From: Acetofilamentum sp.
GTDB lineage: Bacteria > Bacteroidota > Bacteroidia > Bacteroidales > JAFGUD01
Direction of reading: 5' to 3'
NCBI GenBank assembly: GCA_020722645.1
Contig: DYKL01000044.1
Span: 1-15,313 of the forward strand
Length of the DNA stretch: 15,313 nt
The stretch's first letter is position 1. Every line of letters starts with the position of its first letter. Shown here piece after piece: positions 8,110 to 15,267 of this stretch. The notes under the pieces were generated by a model. That model was not told the origin of the DNA and made no database searches. It saw nothing but the letters and a program-made list of their open reading frames with translations. The position numbers and the translations under genes were made by a program.

Positions 8110-9069
8110 ATGCACAAACCTATTGTCAGTATGGTAATGCCGGTTTATAATCGGGCAGAATATCTTAAAAAATCTATTCAAAGTATATTAAATCAGACTT
8201 TTAAAGATTTTGAATTTATTATCGTTAATGATGGCTCTGCTGATAACTCAATAGATATAATTAAATCTTTTAACGACCCCAGAATAAAAATTTTTGAAAA
8301 CGATAAGAACAGAGGTATTGTATATTCCAGAAATCGAGGTTTGTCGGAAGCAAAAGGTGAATTTATTAGTATGTTCGATTCTGACGATATTGCAGTGCCT
8401 AATAAATTGGAAATACAGCTTGATTTTTTAAAAAACAATCCGGATTTTGCAATGGTCGGTTCCTGGGTAAGGTGGATTGATGAACATAACAATTTTCTGA
8501 AAAATAAGTGGAAATTGACAGCAAAACCAGAAAAAATTCCTGCAATTATGCTTTTCAGGAACTATTTTGTTCAATCTACTGTTGTAATAAGAAAAAATGC
8601 TATTCCGGACGGAAAATATTCAGAGGGTTTTGATATTGTCGAGGATTCAAAAATGTGGTTTGATGTGGCATTAAAACATAAGGTTGCAAATATTCAGAAA
8701 TATCTTGTTTATTACAGGGTACATTCCGGAAATATCTCTGATTTGAATCCTAAACATTTTGAAAATTCAAAAAAACTTTTTCGTTATATTTTTAAAATGC
8801 TTGATATCGAACCAACAGACGAAGAGCTTAATATTCATTATCTTATAAAAAATGACAAAAAGATAAACGATATTGAACAATTGAAAAAAGTTGAGAATTG
8901 GCTCATAAAAATTGCTGAAGCGAACGAGTCAAAAGTATTGTTTGATAGAAAAATATTACGAATGGTAATTTTCAACAGATGGCTTAAAGTTTTGAACAAA
9001 TCAAAAAAAACAGGTTTTGGAATTTTTAAGACAACATTGAAATCGCCTTTGTCGAGATATTTTGTTTAA
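8110..9069 (+). CDS. GT2 family glycosyltransferase (DSDD motif)
   Basis: A 319-residue inverting GT-A glycosyltransferase. The N-terminal nucleotide-sugar fold is clear: VSMVMPVYNRAEYL (6-19), FIIVNDGSADNS (36-47), NRGIVYSRNRGLSEAKG (67-83) and the metal motif FDSDD (89-93). The acceptor-side acidic pair is in IVEDSKMWFD (176-185), followed by YYRVHSGNIS (201-210). The C-terminal third (about 215-319) is basic and helical with no membrane span. The enzyme should add one sugar at the cytosolic face of the inner membrane to the lipid-linked glycan handled by the ligase encoded 2 bases upstream. ATG start; the next glycosyltransferase begins 10 bases after its stop. Donor and acceptor are unknown. 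Confidence 0.92.
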   Translation: MHKPIVSMVMPVYNRAEYLKKSIQSILNQTFKDFEFIIVNDGSADNSIDIIKSFNDPRIKIFENDKNRGIVYSRNRGLSEAKGEFISMFDSDDIAVPNKLEIQLDFLKNNPDFAMVGSWVRWIDEHNNFLKNKWKLTAKPEKIPAIMLFRNYFVQSTVVIRKNAIPDGKYSEGFDIVEDSKMWFDVALKHKVANIQKYLVYYRVHSGNISDLNPKHFENSKKLFRYIFKMLDIEPTDEELNIHYLIKNDKKINDIEQLKKVENWLIKIAEANESKVLFDRKILRMVIFNRWLKVLNKSKKTGFGIFKTTLKSPLSRYFV

Positions 9070-9079
9070 ATAAAGAAAA

Positions 9080-9922
9080 ATGAAAAAAATTGTTGATGTT
9101 TCAGTTTTAGCAACAAATTATAATAACGCGAAATTTCTTGATGATTTTTTTGAAAGTATTGTTAATTCAACTGTTGCCCCTGCCGAAGTTGTTTTTGTTG
9201 ATGACGGTTCAACCGACAATTCAATTGAAATTGCCGAAAAATACAACAAAATTCTTCCTCTTAAAATTGTATCTTTTGAGAAAAACAAAGGCAGAGCTGC
9301 TGCATTAAATAAAGGTAAAAACTTATGCAATTCCAAATATACTTTGATTATTGACCCTGATGATATTATGTTGCCCGATAGAATAGAAAAACAGTACAAT
9401 TTTATGGAACAAAATCCTCAAATTGACGTTTTGGGAGGCAATGTTACCTATTTCAACAGCATTACAGGGAAAATCCTTAACAAATCTAATTTCCCGCAAA
9501 AAAAAATATATGAAACTTATGCAAAAGGTGAAAATGGTGTTTTGCAACCTACAGTAATAATTAAAACTGATGTTATAAAAAAATATCAGTACAAACAAAT
9601 TGTACCAGGGCAGGATTATGAACTTTTTTCAAGAATTGTTGTTGATGGTTATAAGTTTTCAAATTTAACTGATATACTTAACAAAATGCGTGTTCACCCG
9701 CAAAGTGCCGTCAGCAATCTGAAATATTCGTCAATAAAACAGATTTTTGAGCAAAGAGATTTGATTTTTGGTACAAAAACCTCTGATTTGAAAGTATATT
9801 TTTACTTCATACATCTTTTGAACTACCGCAAATCAATGTTATCAAACAAAAAACTTGCAAAAATTTATTATAAAATAATTGCAAGTCTTTTTTACCCTTC
9901 AAAAATTTTTAAAAGGTTATAG
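9080..9922 (+). CDS. GT2 family glycosyltransferase (DPDD motif)
   Basis: A 280-residue GT-A enzyme, last in the glycan operon. Motifs in order are VSVLATNYNNAKFL (7-20), VVFVDDGSTDNS (37-48), NKGRAAALNKGKN (69-81) and IIDPDDIMLPDR (90-101), with DPDD as the metal-binding motif. The acceptor-side motif is PGQDYELFSR (176-185), then MRVHPQSAVS (203-212). It is shorter than its upstream neighbour, with only about 65 residues after the catalytic core, and these are basic and aromatic (FYFIHLLNYRK). The sequence differs enough from the preceding gene that a recent tandem duplication is unlikely. Cytosolic, possibly membrane-associated. The role is inferred to be the addition of another sugar to the same lipid-linked glycan. 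It ends with TAG and no obvious intrinsic terminator follows. Confidence 0.91.
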   Translation: MKKIVDVSVLATNYNNAKFLDDFFESIVNSTVAPAEVVFVDDGSTDNSIEIAEKYNKILPLKIVSFEKNKGRAAALNKGKNLCNSKYTLIIDPDDIMLPDRIEKQYNFMEQNPQIDVLGGNVTYFNSITGKILNKSNFPQKKIYETYAKGENGVLQPTVIIKTDVIKKYQYKQIVPGQDYELFSRIVVDGYKFSNLTDILNKMRVHPQSAVSNLKYSSIKQIFEQRDLIFGTKTSDLKVYFYFIHLLNYRKSMLSNKKLAKIYYKIIASLFYPSKIFKRL

Positions 9923-9965
9923 AGAGGTTGTATGCAAAGTCTGTAACGTTTTGTTGAGTCATTTA

Positions 9966-10007
9966 CAATGCACTATAAACTATGCACAATGCATTATCAA
10001 CTATGCA
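9966..10007. repeat. Two-copy 21-bp tandem repeat in a convergent gap
   Basis: Two adjacent 21-base units (9966-9986 and 9987-10007) match at 19 positions. Each begins CAATGCA and ends CTATGCA, so each copy carries a short TGCA...ATGCA inverted repeat. They fill the gap between the last glycosyltransferase stop and the mscS stop at 10013. They might help transcripts end, but no U-tract is present. Confidence 0.8.
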
Positions 10008-10012
10008 CTTAT

Positions 10013-10816
10013 TTACTGATGTAAATGTACATCCATTTGTGGGTACGGAATATTTAATCCTGATTTAGAGAATGTTTCATATACTTTTCTGTTCATATCA
10101 AAAAACACATCCCAATAATCCGCAGCGTTTACCCAAGCTCTGACTACAATGTTTACTGAACTGTTTGCAAGTTCTGAAACAGCCATAAATGGAGCAGGAT
10201 CTTTCAAAATTTTTGAATCTTTTGTAATTAAATCGTTTAACACATCAAAAGCTTTTTGAACATCATCACCATAACCAATGCCGAAAGTCCAATCAACTCT
10301 TCTCTGTGGTTCGGTAGAATAATTTTTCATAATTGTGTTAGACAACTGGGCGTTAGGGACAATAATTGTTTTGTTGTCACCGGTTTTCATAATTGTATTG
10401 AAAACCTGTATTTCACTGACAACTCCACTAACACCTGCTGCTTCAATAAAATCACCTGCTTTGAATGGTCTGAAAATCAAAATCATAACGCCGGAAGCGA
10501 AATTTTGCAATGTTCCGCTTAATGCCATACCAATTGCAAGACCGGCAGCTCCGAGTATAGCAATAAATGAAGTCATTTGAATGCCAAGCATACCAAGAAC
10601 ACTAATCCATAACAATGCTTGAAGAGTCATATTTATTAGGCTTCTTAAAAATGACTGCAAACTTACATCATACTCCTTCTTTTTAAATAACTTGGTTATT
10701 CCTTTCATTACGAAACGAATAATAATATAACCTACTATCAGAACTACAATAGCTCCAACAACTTTTGGACCGTACAGTACCAAAAGTTCAATCAATTTGC
10801 TTAAATATTCTTCCAT
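10013..10816 (-). CDS. mscS: Small-conductance mechanosensitive channel, MscS family
   Basis: I choose the ATG at 10816, giving 267 residues, close to the 286 of E. coli MscS. A TTG at 10831 lies inside a promoter box and is unlikely. The protein has three membrane helices at about 15-37, 58-78 and 84-110. The third is the pore helix, with the family's Gly/Ala pattern GAAGLAIGMALSGTLQNFASG, then ILIFRPFKAGDFIE entering the beta domain. IIVPNAQL (151-158) marks the middle domain, and NIPYPQMDVHLHQ closes the cytosolic cage. MscS channels open under membrane tension and release solutes during hypo-osmotic shock. The gene is convergent with the glycan operon and divergent from the propeller-protein gene. 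No extra domains or missing motifs are seen. Confidence 0.95.
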   Translation of the reverse strand: MEEYLSKLIELLVLYGPKVVGAIVVLIVGYIIIRFVMKGITKLFKKKEYDVSLQSFLRSLINMTLQALLWISVLGMLGIQMTSFIAILGAAGLAIGMALSGTLQNFASGVMILIFRPFKAGDFIEAAGVSGVVSEIQVFNTIMKTGDNKTIIVPNAQLSNTIMKNYSTEPQRRVDWTFGIGYGDDVQKAFDVLNDLITKDSKILKDPAPFMAVSELANSSVNIVVRAWVNAADYWDVFFDMNRKVYETFSKSGLNIPYPQMDVHLHQ

Positions 10817-10828
10817 AACTTTTTTTTT

Positions 10829-10859
10829 CAAAAGTAATAACTTTCATGTTTTCTCCAAA
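10829..10859 (-). promoter_or_regulatory. Bacteroidota promoter for the mscS gene
   Basis: On the minus strand TTTG (10856-10859) is followed after exactly 19 bases by TACTTTTG (10829-10836). This fits both the boxes and the spacing of the Bacteroidota consensus. Transcription would start near 10823-10825, leaving a leader of under 10 bases before the ATG at 10816. Confidence 0.45.
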
Positions 10860-10896
10860 AATTTTTATCGAAATTAACTGTTTTCAAAATAAATAT

Positions 10897-10904
10897 TACT
10901 TTTG
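10897..10904 (+). promoter_or_regulatory. Candidate -7 box for the propeller-protein gene
   Basis: TACTTTTG on the plus strand, identical to the mscS -7 box on the other strand 60 bases away. It predicts a leader of about 75 bases to the ATG at 10984. No clear -33 box is seen. Confidence 0.38.
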
Positions 10905-10983
10905 TTTAGTTTTTTTAGAAGCTAATGTTTTATAAAATGCAACTAATTTTATTTAATTGTTTTCTTTAATTAAAATCTGAGTT

Positions 10984-12114
10984 ATGAGAACTTTAATTTT
11001 TTCAGCAATTTTATTTTCAGTATTCTTATTATCTGCTCAAAAACCCTCGATACAATGGCAGGAAAAGGTAGGTTTTACTAATGATGATGAATTTTATCGG
11101 GTATTAAACAGCGGTGGTAGTTTTGCTGTGGCAGGTATGTACAGAACAATTAATGATCTGCCTCAAAGCTGGTTACTTAGTTTTTCTGTTGACGGTATTA
11201 TATACAGGGAAAAAAAATATATTTACGAAGGTAATAATCTGATTAATTCAATTTGTTTGAATAATGACTATTCTTTTACTTTTTCAGGATACACTTACGA
11301 AAGAAAACAATACGTCAGAGATTTGTTTTTTACAAGGGTTACTTCTGCCGGCAAAACAATTTTCAGAAAAGTAAACGGCGGAAAGTTTAAAGATGGTGCT
11401 TCTGATATTCTTGCCCTTGGTGATGGCGGTAATATTATTCTGGGATATTTTTCTGACAATGAAAATCAGGATTTGTGGATTATGCGTGTTTCTAAATATG
11501 GTAACGAAATGTGGAAAAAAACTTACGATTTTTCAACTTATGATAATGCTGTCGGTATTGCTGCTTCTAATGACAGAAATATTTTGGTTTGCTCTAATAA
11601 TTTTAATAAAGAAAATTTTTGGGAAATTAATTTTTCCTATTTTAATATCGAAAACGGAATTTTAGGCTGGCAAAAGAAAATTGAAAGTGATAAAAAAATA
11701 ACTGCCAACGATTTTATTAAAACTATGGATTCTTGTTATGTTATTTGTGGCGTTGTCGAAAGCCAGGATAAAGCAAAAGATTTTTGGATTGCAAAAACAA
11801 ATGAACAGGCTGAAATTGTATGGGAAAAAAATTACGGTTGGAGTATGAACGAAGAAGCTAATGGTATTTTTCAGAGGTACAACGGAAATTATCTTGTCTG
11901 CGGATACACTGAATCAAAAGGTGAAGGAATGTACGATTTCTGGGTAATGGAACTTGATGCTGAGGGTAATATCATCTGGGAAAGTACTTACGGAACAGAA
12001 GCCAATGACATAGCTTATGACATCACTGAATCTGATGATGATGGTATTGTTGTTGTCGGCTCTACTTTTAACGGAGACAATAAATTAGACGGTTGGATTA
12101 TTAAACTCAAGTAA
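10984..12114 (+). CDS. Secreted repeat protein, probable seven-bladed beta-propeller
   Basis: This 376-residue protein has a signal peptide ending at about LLSA-Q (18-19) and no lipobox cysteine. The mature part consists of imperfect repeats of about 50-52 residues. Each unit starts with an aromatic-x-K/E-x-Y/G segment and later has a G/C-x-T/S turn and a D-x-W-I-x-K/R-L strand. Unit starts can be placed near residues 25, 75, 127, 177, 229, 280 and 332, for example WKKTYDFSTYDNA, WEKNYGWSMNEEANGI and WESTYGTEANDIAYDI. Seven such units would close a beta-propeller. This repeat style is common in secreted Bacteroidota proteins of unknown role. There is no T9SS tail, since the last repeat ends at the stop, so the protein probably stays in the periplasm or at the outer membrane. 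The relA-like gene starts 43 bases downstream and may be cotranscribed. Confidence 0.85.
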   Translation: MRTLIFSAILFSVFLLSAQKPSIQWQEKVGFTNDDEFYRVLNSGGSFAVAGMYRTINDLPQSWLLSFSVDGIIYREKKYIYEGNNLINSICLNNDYSFTFSGYTYERKQYVRDLFFTRVTSAGKTIFRKVNGGKFKDGASDILALGDGGNIILGYFSDNENQDLWIMRVSKYGNEMWKKTYDFSTYDNAVGIAASNDRNILVCSNNFNKENFWEINFSYFNIENGILGWQKKIESDKKITANDFIKTMDSCYVICGVVESQDKAKDFWIAKTNEQAEIVWEKNYGWSMNEEANGIFQRYNGNYLVCGYTESKGEGMYDFWVMELDAEGNIIWESTYGTEANDIAYDITESDDDGIVVVGSTFNGDNKLDGWIIKLK

Positions 12115-12157
12115 CTGTTTGTTATTGTCTGATTTTAAGATTGTTAATAAATTCATA

Positions 12158-14491
12158 ATGCCTGATTTTCAACTCAAACAAAAACTGATTGATGAAGTAA
12201 AATCTTACATAGACGAACAGAGAATTGTTTTCATTGATAATGCCTGTAATATTTTAGCAGAAAATTTTATTGATAAAAAAAATGAATTTGGTGTTTCTTT
12301 GGTTCAAGAAAGTATAGAAATTGCAATAATTGCCTCAAAAGAGACCGGACTTGGTATTTCATCAATTATTTCGACTTTGCTTTTCAGACCATATTTAGAG
12401 GGTGTTATTGACGATAAATTTATCCTTAATAATTTTCCGGAATTTATACATAGTCAGGTAATTACAATTATTAAAGGGATAGTTGAAGTTAATAAACTTG
12501 ACAATAAAAGTGTTTTTGGTTTAGAACAACTCAATTTTAAAGAAAAATATCAACATTTAACTAAAAGAAGCAAGAAATTTGCTGTTGATGAAAATACTTA
12601 TTTAAAAGAACAAGGCGAATATTTCAAACATTTTTATATTACAATTGGTAAAGATATTCGTGTTCTGTTGCTTAAATTTGCTTACCATTACTACAAAACA
12701 TTAAATATCAAAGATTTTGACGAGAAACATCGTTTGATTTTAGCACGTGAATCTCGCTATTTGTATGCTCCTTTGGCTCATCAGTTAGGTCTATACAATA
12801 TTAAAACCTATCTCGAAGAGACTGCTATGAAATATCTTAATTCTGATATTTATCGTGAAATTGCCGAAAAACTTGCACAGACAAAAGCTTCGAGAGATAA
12901 ATACATTGCTGATTTTATTGAACCTATAAAAAAATCTATCGACGAACTTAACTTAAAAACCCAAATTAAAGGACGTCCGAAATCTATTCATTCTATTTGG
13001 AATAAGATGAAAAAACAGGGAGTTGGAATTGATAAAATATACGATTTATTCGCAGTAAGAGTAATTTTGACTGATAATTTTGATAATGTTCAGCAGGAGA
13101 AAGCTGCTTGCTGGAACGTTTATTCTAAAATCACAGATGTCTGGGTGCCAAACCCGAAAAGATTAAGAGACTGGGTATCAAATCCCAAATCAAGCGGATA
13201 CGAATCATTGCACGCTACAGTTATTGGTCCAGAAGGCAAATGGGTAGAAGTTCAAATCAGAACTAAAAGAATGGACGAAATCGCTGAAAAAGGTTCTGCC
13301 GCTCACTGGAAATACAAAGAGGTTAAAGAAAACCGAATTTCCGGTATTTGGCTTGATGAAATAAAAAATATTATTCAAAATCAAGATACACAAGTTTACA
13401 AAAATGCTACGGAAGATGATGAAAACAAGAAAGCCGCAAAAGACGAACTATACTCCGATACAATTTATGTTTTTACTCCAAAAGGCGAACTGAAAAAACT
13501 AAAATCCGGTGCTACGGTTCTGGATTTTGCATATCAAATTCATACATCTGTTGGAGACCGATGTACAGGTGCAAAGATTAAAAATAAATTAGTCGGAATA
13601 CGCCATAAACTCATAAACGGCGATATTGTCGAGATTATTACTTCTAGTTCTCAATCGCCACGAGAAGAATGGCTTGATATTGTAGTTACTAACAATGCAC
13701 GAACAAGAATAAAGAGAGCTTTAAAATTTTTCGAAAATGAAAAAATTGAACAGGGAAAGCAAATTTTTGCAGAAATAATTGAAAAAGTTAAGTCAAAATA
13801 TAAAACAGATTTCGATTTTAATGACAAAAAATTGAATATTCTGCGTAAAAAATTCGGACTTACAAAAATTGCCGATTTTTATCTTCAAATTGCTGAAAAT
13901 CAATTAAACATAAACGAAGATAAAATTTACGAAATATTTATTTTACCTGCTAAAACTAATTTTGAAAATGCTCTTGAGAAACTTCAGAGTCTAATTGAAA
14001 TATCAAAGTCAAAAAAAGATAATGATACCGAAGATTTTTTAATAATTGACCAAAAACTTTCAAATATTAAATTTGAATTTGCAAAATGCTGTAACCCAAT
14101 TCCCGGCGATAATATTTTTGCATTTGTTACGGCTACAAAAGGAACAAAAATTCATAAAATTGATTGCAAAAACGCTCCTGATTTGTTCAAAAATTATCCT
14201 TATAGAATTATTAAGGCTAAGTGGAAACATCAAGAAACTGATACTAAATTTAAGGCTAAACTGAAGTTAGTAAGCGAACAAAAACCGGGAATTGTCAATC
14301 AGATTTCGTCTGTTATTTTAAAACAACCATTCATTGAGTTATACGAAATAAATATAAAAGAGTCTCAAAATCAGAATTATGAAGGTTCAATCGGAGTTCT
14401 TGTAAACGGCATAAAACATCTTGAGCAATTAATAAACAAACTAGCTGCTATTAATGGAATAATAAGTATAACAAGAGATGATAACTTGTGA
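12158..14491 (+). CDS. relA: RelA/SpoT-family (p)ppGpp synthetase with degenerate hydrolase domain
   Basis: I start at the ATG at 12158 (777 residues); the longer frame needs a TTG at 12119 and adds 13 weak residues. Domains in order: an HD-like region (about 47-207), a synthetase (about 260-400), TGS (about 433-497), a helical region, a Cys-containing domain with KCCNPIPGD (643-651) and HKIDC, and an ACT domain (about 698-775). The synthetase looks active, with GRPKSIHSIWNKM (272-284), YDLFAVRV, NPKSSGYESLHATVIGPEG and VEVQIRT. The hydrolase motifs are lost: the usual LLHD is LLFRPY (74-79), and the usual KLADRLHNMRTL is KFAYHYYKTL (173-182). It should therefore make the alarmone in response to stalled ribosomes but not degrade it. 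Bacteroidota usually carry a second, bifunctional RSH elsewhere. The loop normally reading RxKD or ExDD is RLRD (335-338). Confidence 0.94.
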   Translation: MPDFQLKQKLIDEVKSYIDEQRIVFIDNACNILAENFIDKKNEFGVSLVQESIEIAIIASKETGLGISSIISTLLFRPYLEGVIDDKFILNNFPEFIHSQVITIIKGIVEVNKLDNKSVFGLEQLNFKEKYQHLTKRSKKFAVDENTYLKEQGEYFKHFYITIGKDIRVLLLKFAYHYYKTLNIKDFDEKHRLILARESRYLYAPLAHQLGLYNIKTYLEETAMKYLNSDIYREIAEKLAQTKASRDKYIADFIEPIKKSIDELNLKTQIKGRPKSIHSIWNKMKKQGVGIDKIYDLFAVRVILTDNFDNVQQEKAACWNVYSKITDVWVPNPKRLRDWVSNPKSSGYESLHATVIGPEGKWVEVQIRTKRMDEIAEKGSAAHWKYKEVKENRISGIWLDEIKNIIQNQDTQVYKNATEDDENKKAAKDELYSDTIYVFTPKGELKKLKSGATVLDFAYQIHTSVGDRCTGAKIKNKLVGIRHKLINGDIVEIITSSSQSPREEWLDIVVTNNARTRIKRALKFFENEKIEQGKQIFAEIIEKVKSKYKTDFDFNDKKLNILRKKFGLTKIADFYLQIAENQLNINEDKIYEIFILPAKTNFENALEKLQSLIEISKSKKDNDTEDFLIIDQKLSNIKFEFAKCCNPIPGDNIFAFVTATKGTKIHKIDCKNAPDLFKNYPYRIIKAKWKHQETDTKFKAKLKLVSEQKPGIVNQISSVILKQPFIELYEINIKESQNQNYEGSIGVLVNGIKHLEQLINKLAAINGIISITRDDNL

Positions 14492-14516
14492 AAACAGAAT
14501 TATATTTATACAAATT

Positions 14517-14984
14517 TTATAAATTAAGTTCTTTTTTTAACTCTTCAATTCTGTTTTTTCTTGTTTTATTAGTATTACTGTTTATTATTATGACGACAAT
14601 TGCCCAAATTATCAAAACTGCTGGTATAATAATTTTGATTACAATATCAGTAATATTTTCTATCCCGAAAAAAATCAACATCAAAAGCACAAAAGCAACT
14701 ATAAACAATTATTTTGCAGTGTGTTTGCTTGAATTAAAAATACTTTTACGTGCAAATTTGTACTTTAAAAAAGGCATATTATACAATTTTTATTCTTCAA
14801 GAAGCTCATCTTATTCCCATTTTTTCAACTATAATTCAATTTTGTCAAATTCAAAATTTCTGTTTTCCAACTCTTTTTTAGCAAAAGAAATTTCTTCTTC
14901 ATATTTAGAATTTTTATCCGAAAATATTTCATACAATTCTTTGTCGGTTTTGCTTTTATAAATGTTTTCCAAGTCTGTTTTCAT
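14517..14984 (-). pseudogene. Broken small membrane-protein gene with four in-frame stops
   Basis: One continuous minus-strand frame runs 155 codons from ATG (14984) to TAA (14517-14519) but is cut by TAG at 14829-14831 and TAA at 14811-14813, 14790-14792 and 14709-14711. The first 51 codons encode a soluble Lys/Glu-rich stretch (MKTDLENIYKSKTDKELYEI, then YEEEISFAKKELENRN). The middle reads like protein between the stops (LKKWE, DELLEE, KLYNMPFLKYKFARKSIF). The last 63 codons form two membrane helices (FIVAFVLLMLIFFGI and IIIPAVLIIWAIVVIII) and a charged tail ending RIEELKKELNL. There is no frameshift. The layout suggests an ancestral protein with an acidic helical N-terminus and a C-terminal membrane hairpin. 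Function is unknown. The first 51-codon piece could still be made as a short protein. Confidence 0.72.
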
Positions 14985-15048
14985 AGTTTTTGTTTAATTG
15001 TTTGTAATAATTTGACTATTTATGTAAATTAAGATTTGATTTTTTGTT

Positions 15049-15083
15049 GGCAGGTGTAGATCCTTTCAGGACAGGCATCAGCC
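15049..15083. repeat. REP-like imperfect hairpin
   Basis: A nested inverted repeat: outer arms GGCAGGTG (15049-15056) and CATCAGCC (15076-15083) pair at most positions, and inner arms TCCT / AGGA (15061-15064 and 15068-15071) enclose a TTC loop. It is clearly more GC-rich than its surroundings. It resembles the small repeated hairpins found between genes in many Bacteroidota, but only one copy is in the window. The rest of 14985-15132 shows no gene. Confidence 0.35.
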
Positions 15084-15132
15084 AGAGGCAATGATTAAAA
15101 ACTGCATATCAAATAATTGTAAAAAATGTGAA

Positions 15133-15267
15133 TTATTCGTATGAACTAAAGTCTAATTCGGGAAAATTGCCGTCGGGAAGCTCCGGTAGCTGAAAACCGA
15201 CGTAAGTTGATAAAATTTCCTGCTCATATTTTGCAATTATTTCAACTTCTTCTTCATTTACCGGAAC
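15133..15267 (-). pseudogene. Orphan C-terminal coding remnant
   Basis: On the minus strand, 44 sense codons end in TAA (15133-15135) and read like the tail of a real protein: VPVNEEEVEIIAKYEQEILS, then TYVGFQLPELPDG and a closing FPELDFSSYE. There is no ATG, GTG or TTG start in frame. A TAA sits directly before the first codon, and all three upstream frames reach a stop before 15270. In the neighbouring frame a short PVKPEKL stretch may be more of the same gene, displaced by a frameshift. The family is not recognised. It is best read as the decayed 3' end of a gene whose main body has been deleted or lies mutated beyond the window. Confidence 0.55.

Noticed and set aside
9323..9598. Minus-strand 91-codon frame inside the third glycosyltransferase
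   Set aside because: It is antisense to well-conserved GT2 motifs, and its Phe/Ile-rich composition is typical of a shadow frame.
8110..9922. Recent tandem duplication of the two adjacent GT2 genes
   Set aside because: They share only general GT-A motifs. Lengths, metal motifs (DSDD and DPDD) and C-termini differ, so they are old paralogues at most.
10817..10831. TTG-initiated extension of MscS
   Set aside because: The TTG sits in the -7 box of a consensus promoter, so it would not be on the transcript. The ATG at 10816 gives a normal MscS.
12119..12157. TTG-initiated extension of the RSH protein
   Set aside because: It adds 13 residues with no family support; the ATG at 12158 is preferred.
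14488..14961. Plus-strand 157-codon open frame beginning with GTG that overlaps the RSH stop
   Set aside because: It is the antisense of the broken membrane-protein gene. Its Ser/Phe/Leu-rich product mirrors the Glu/Lys-rich sense peptide, and it has no recognisable domain.
14517..14984. Stop-codon reassignment (TAA/TAG as Gln)
   Set aside because: Intact neighbours end at TAA, TAG and TGA at the expected family lengths, so the code is standard here.
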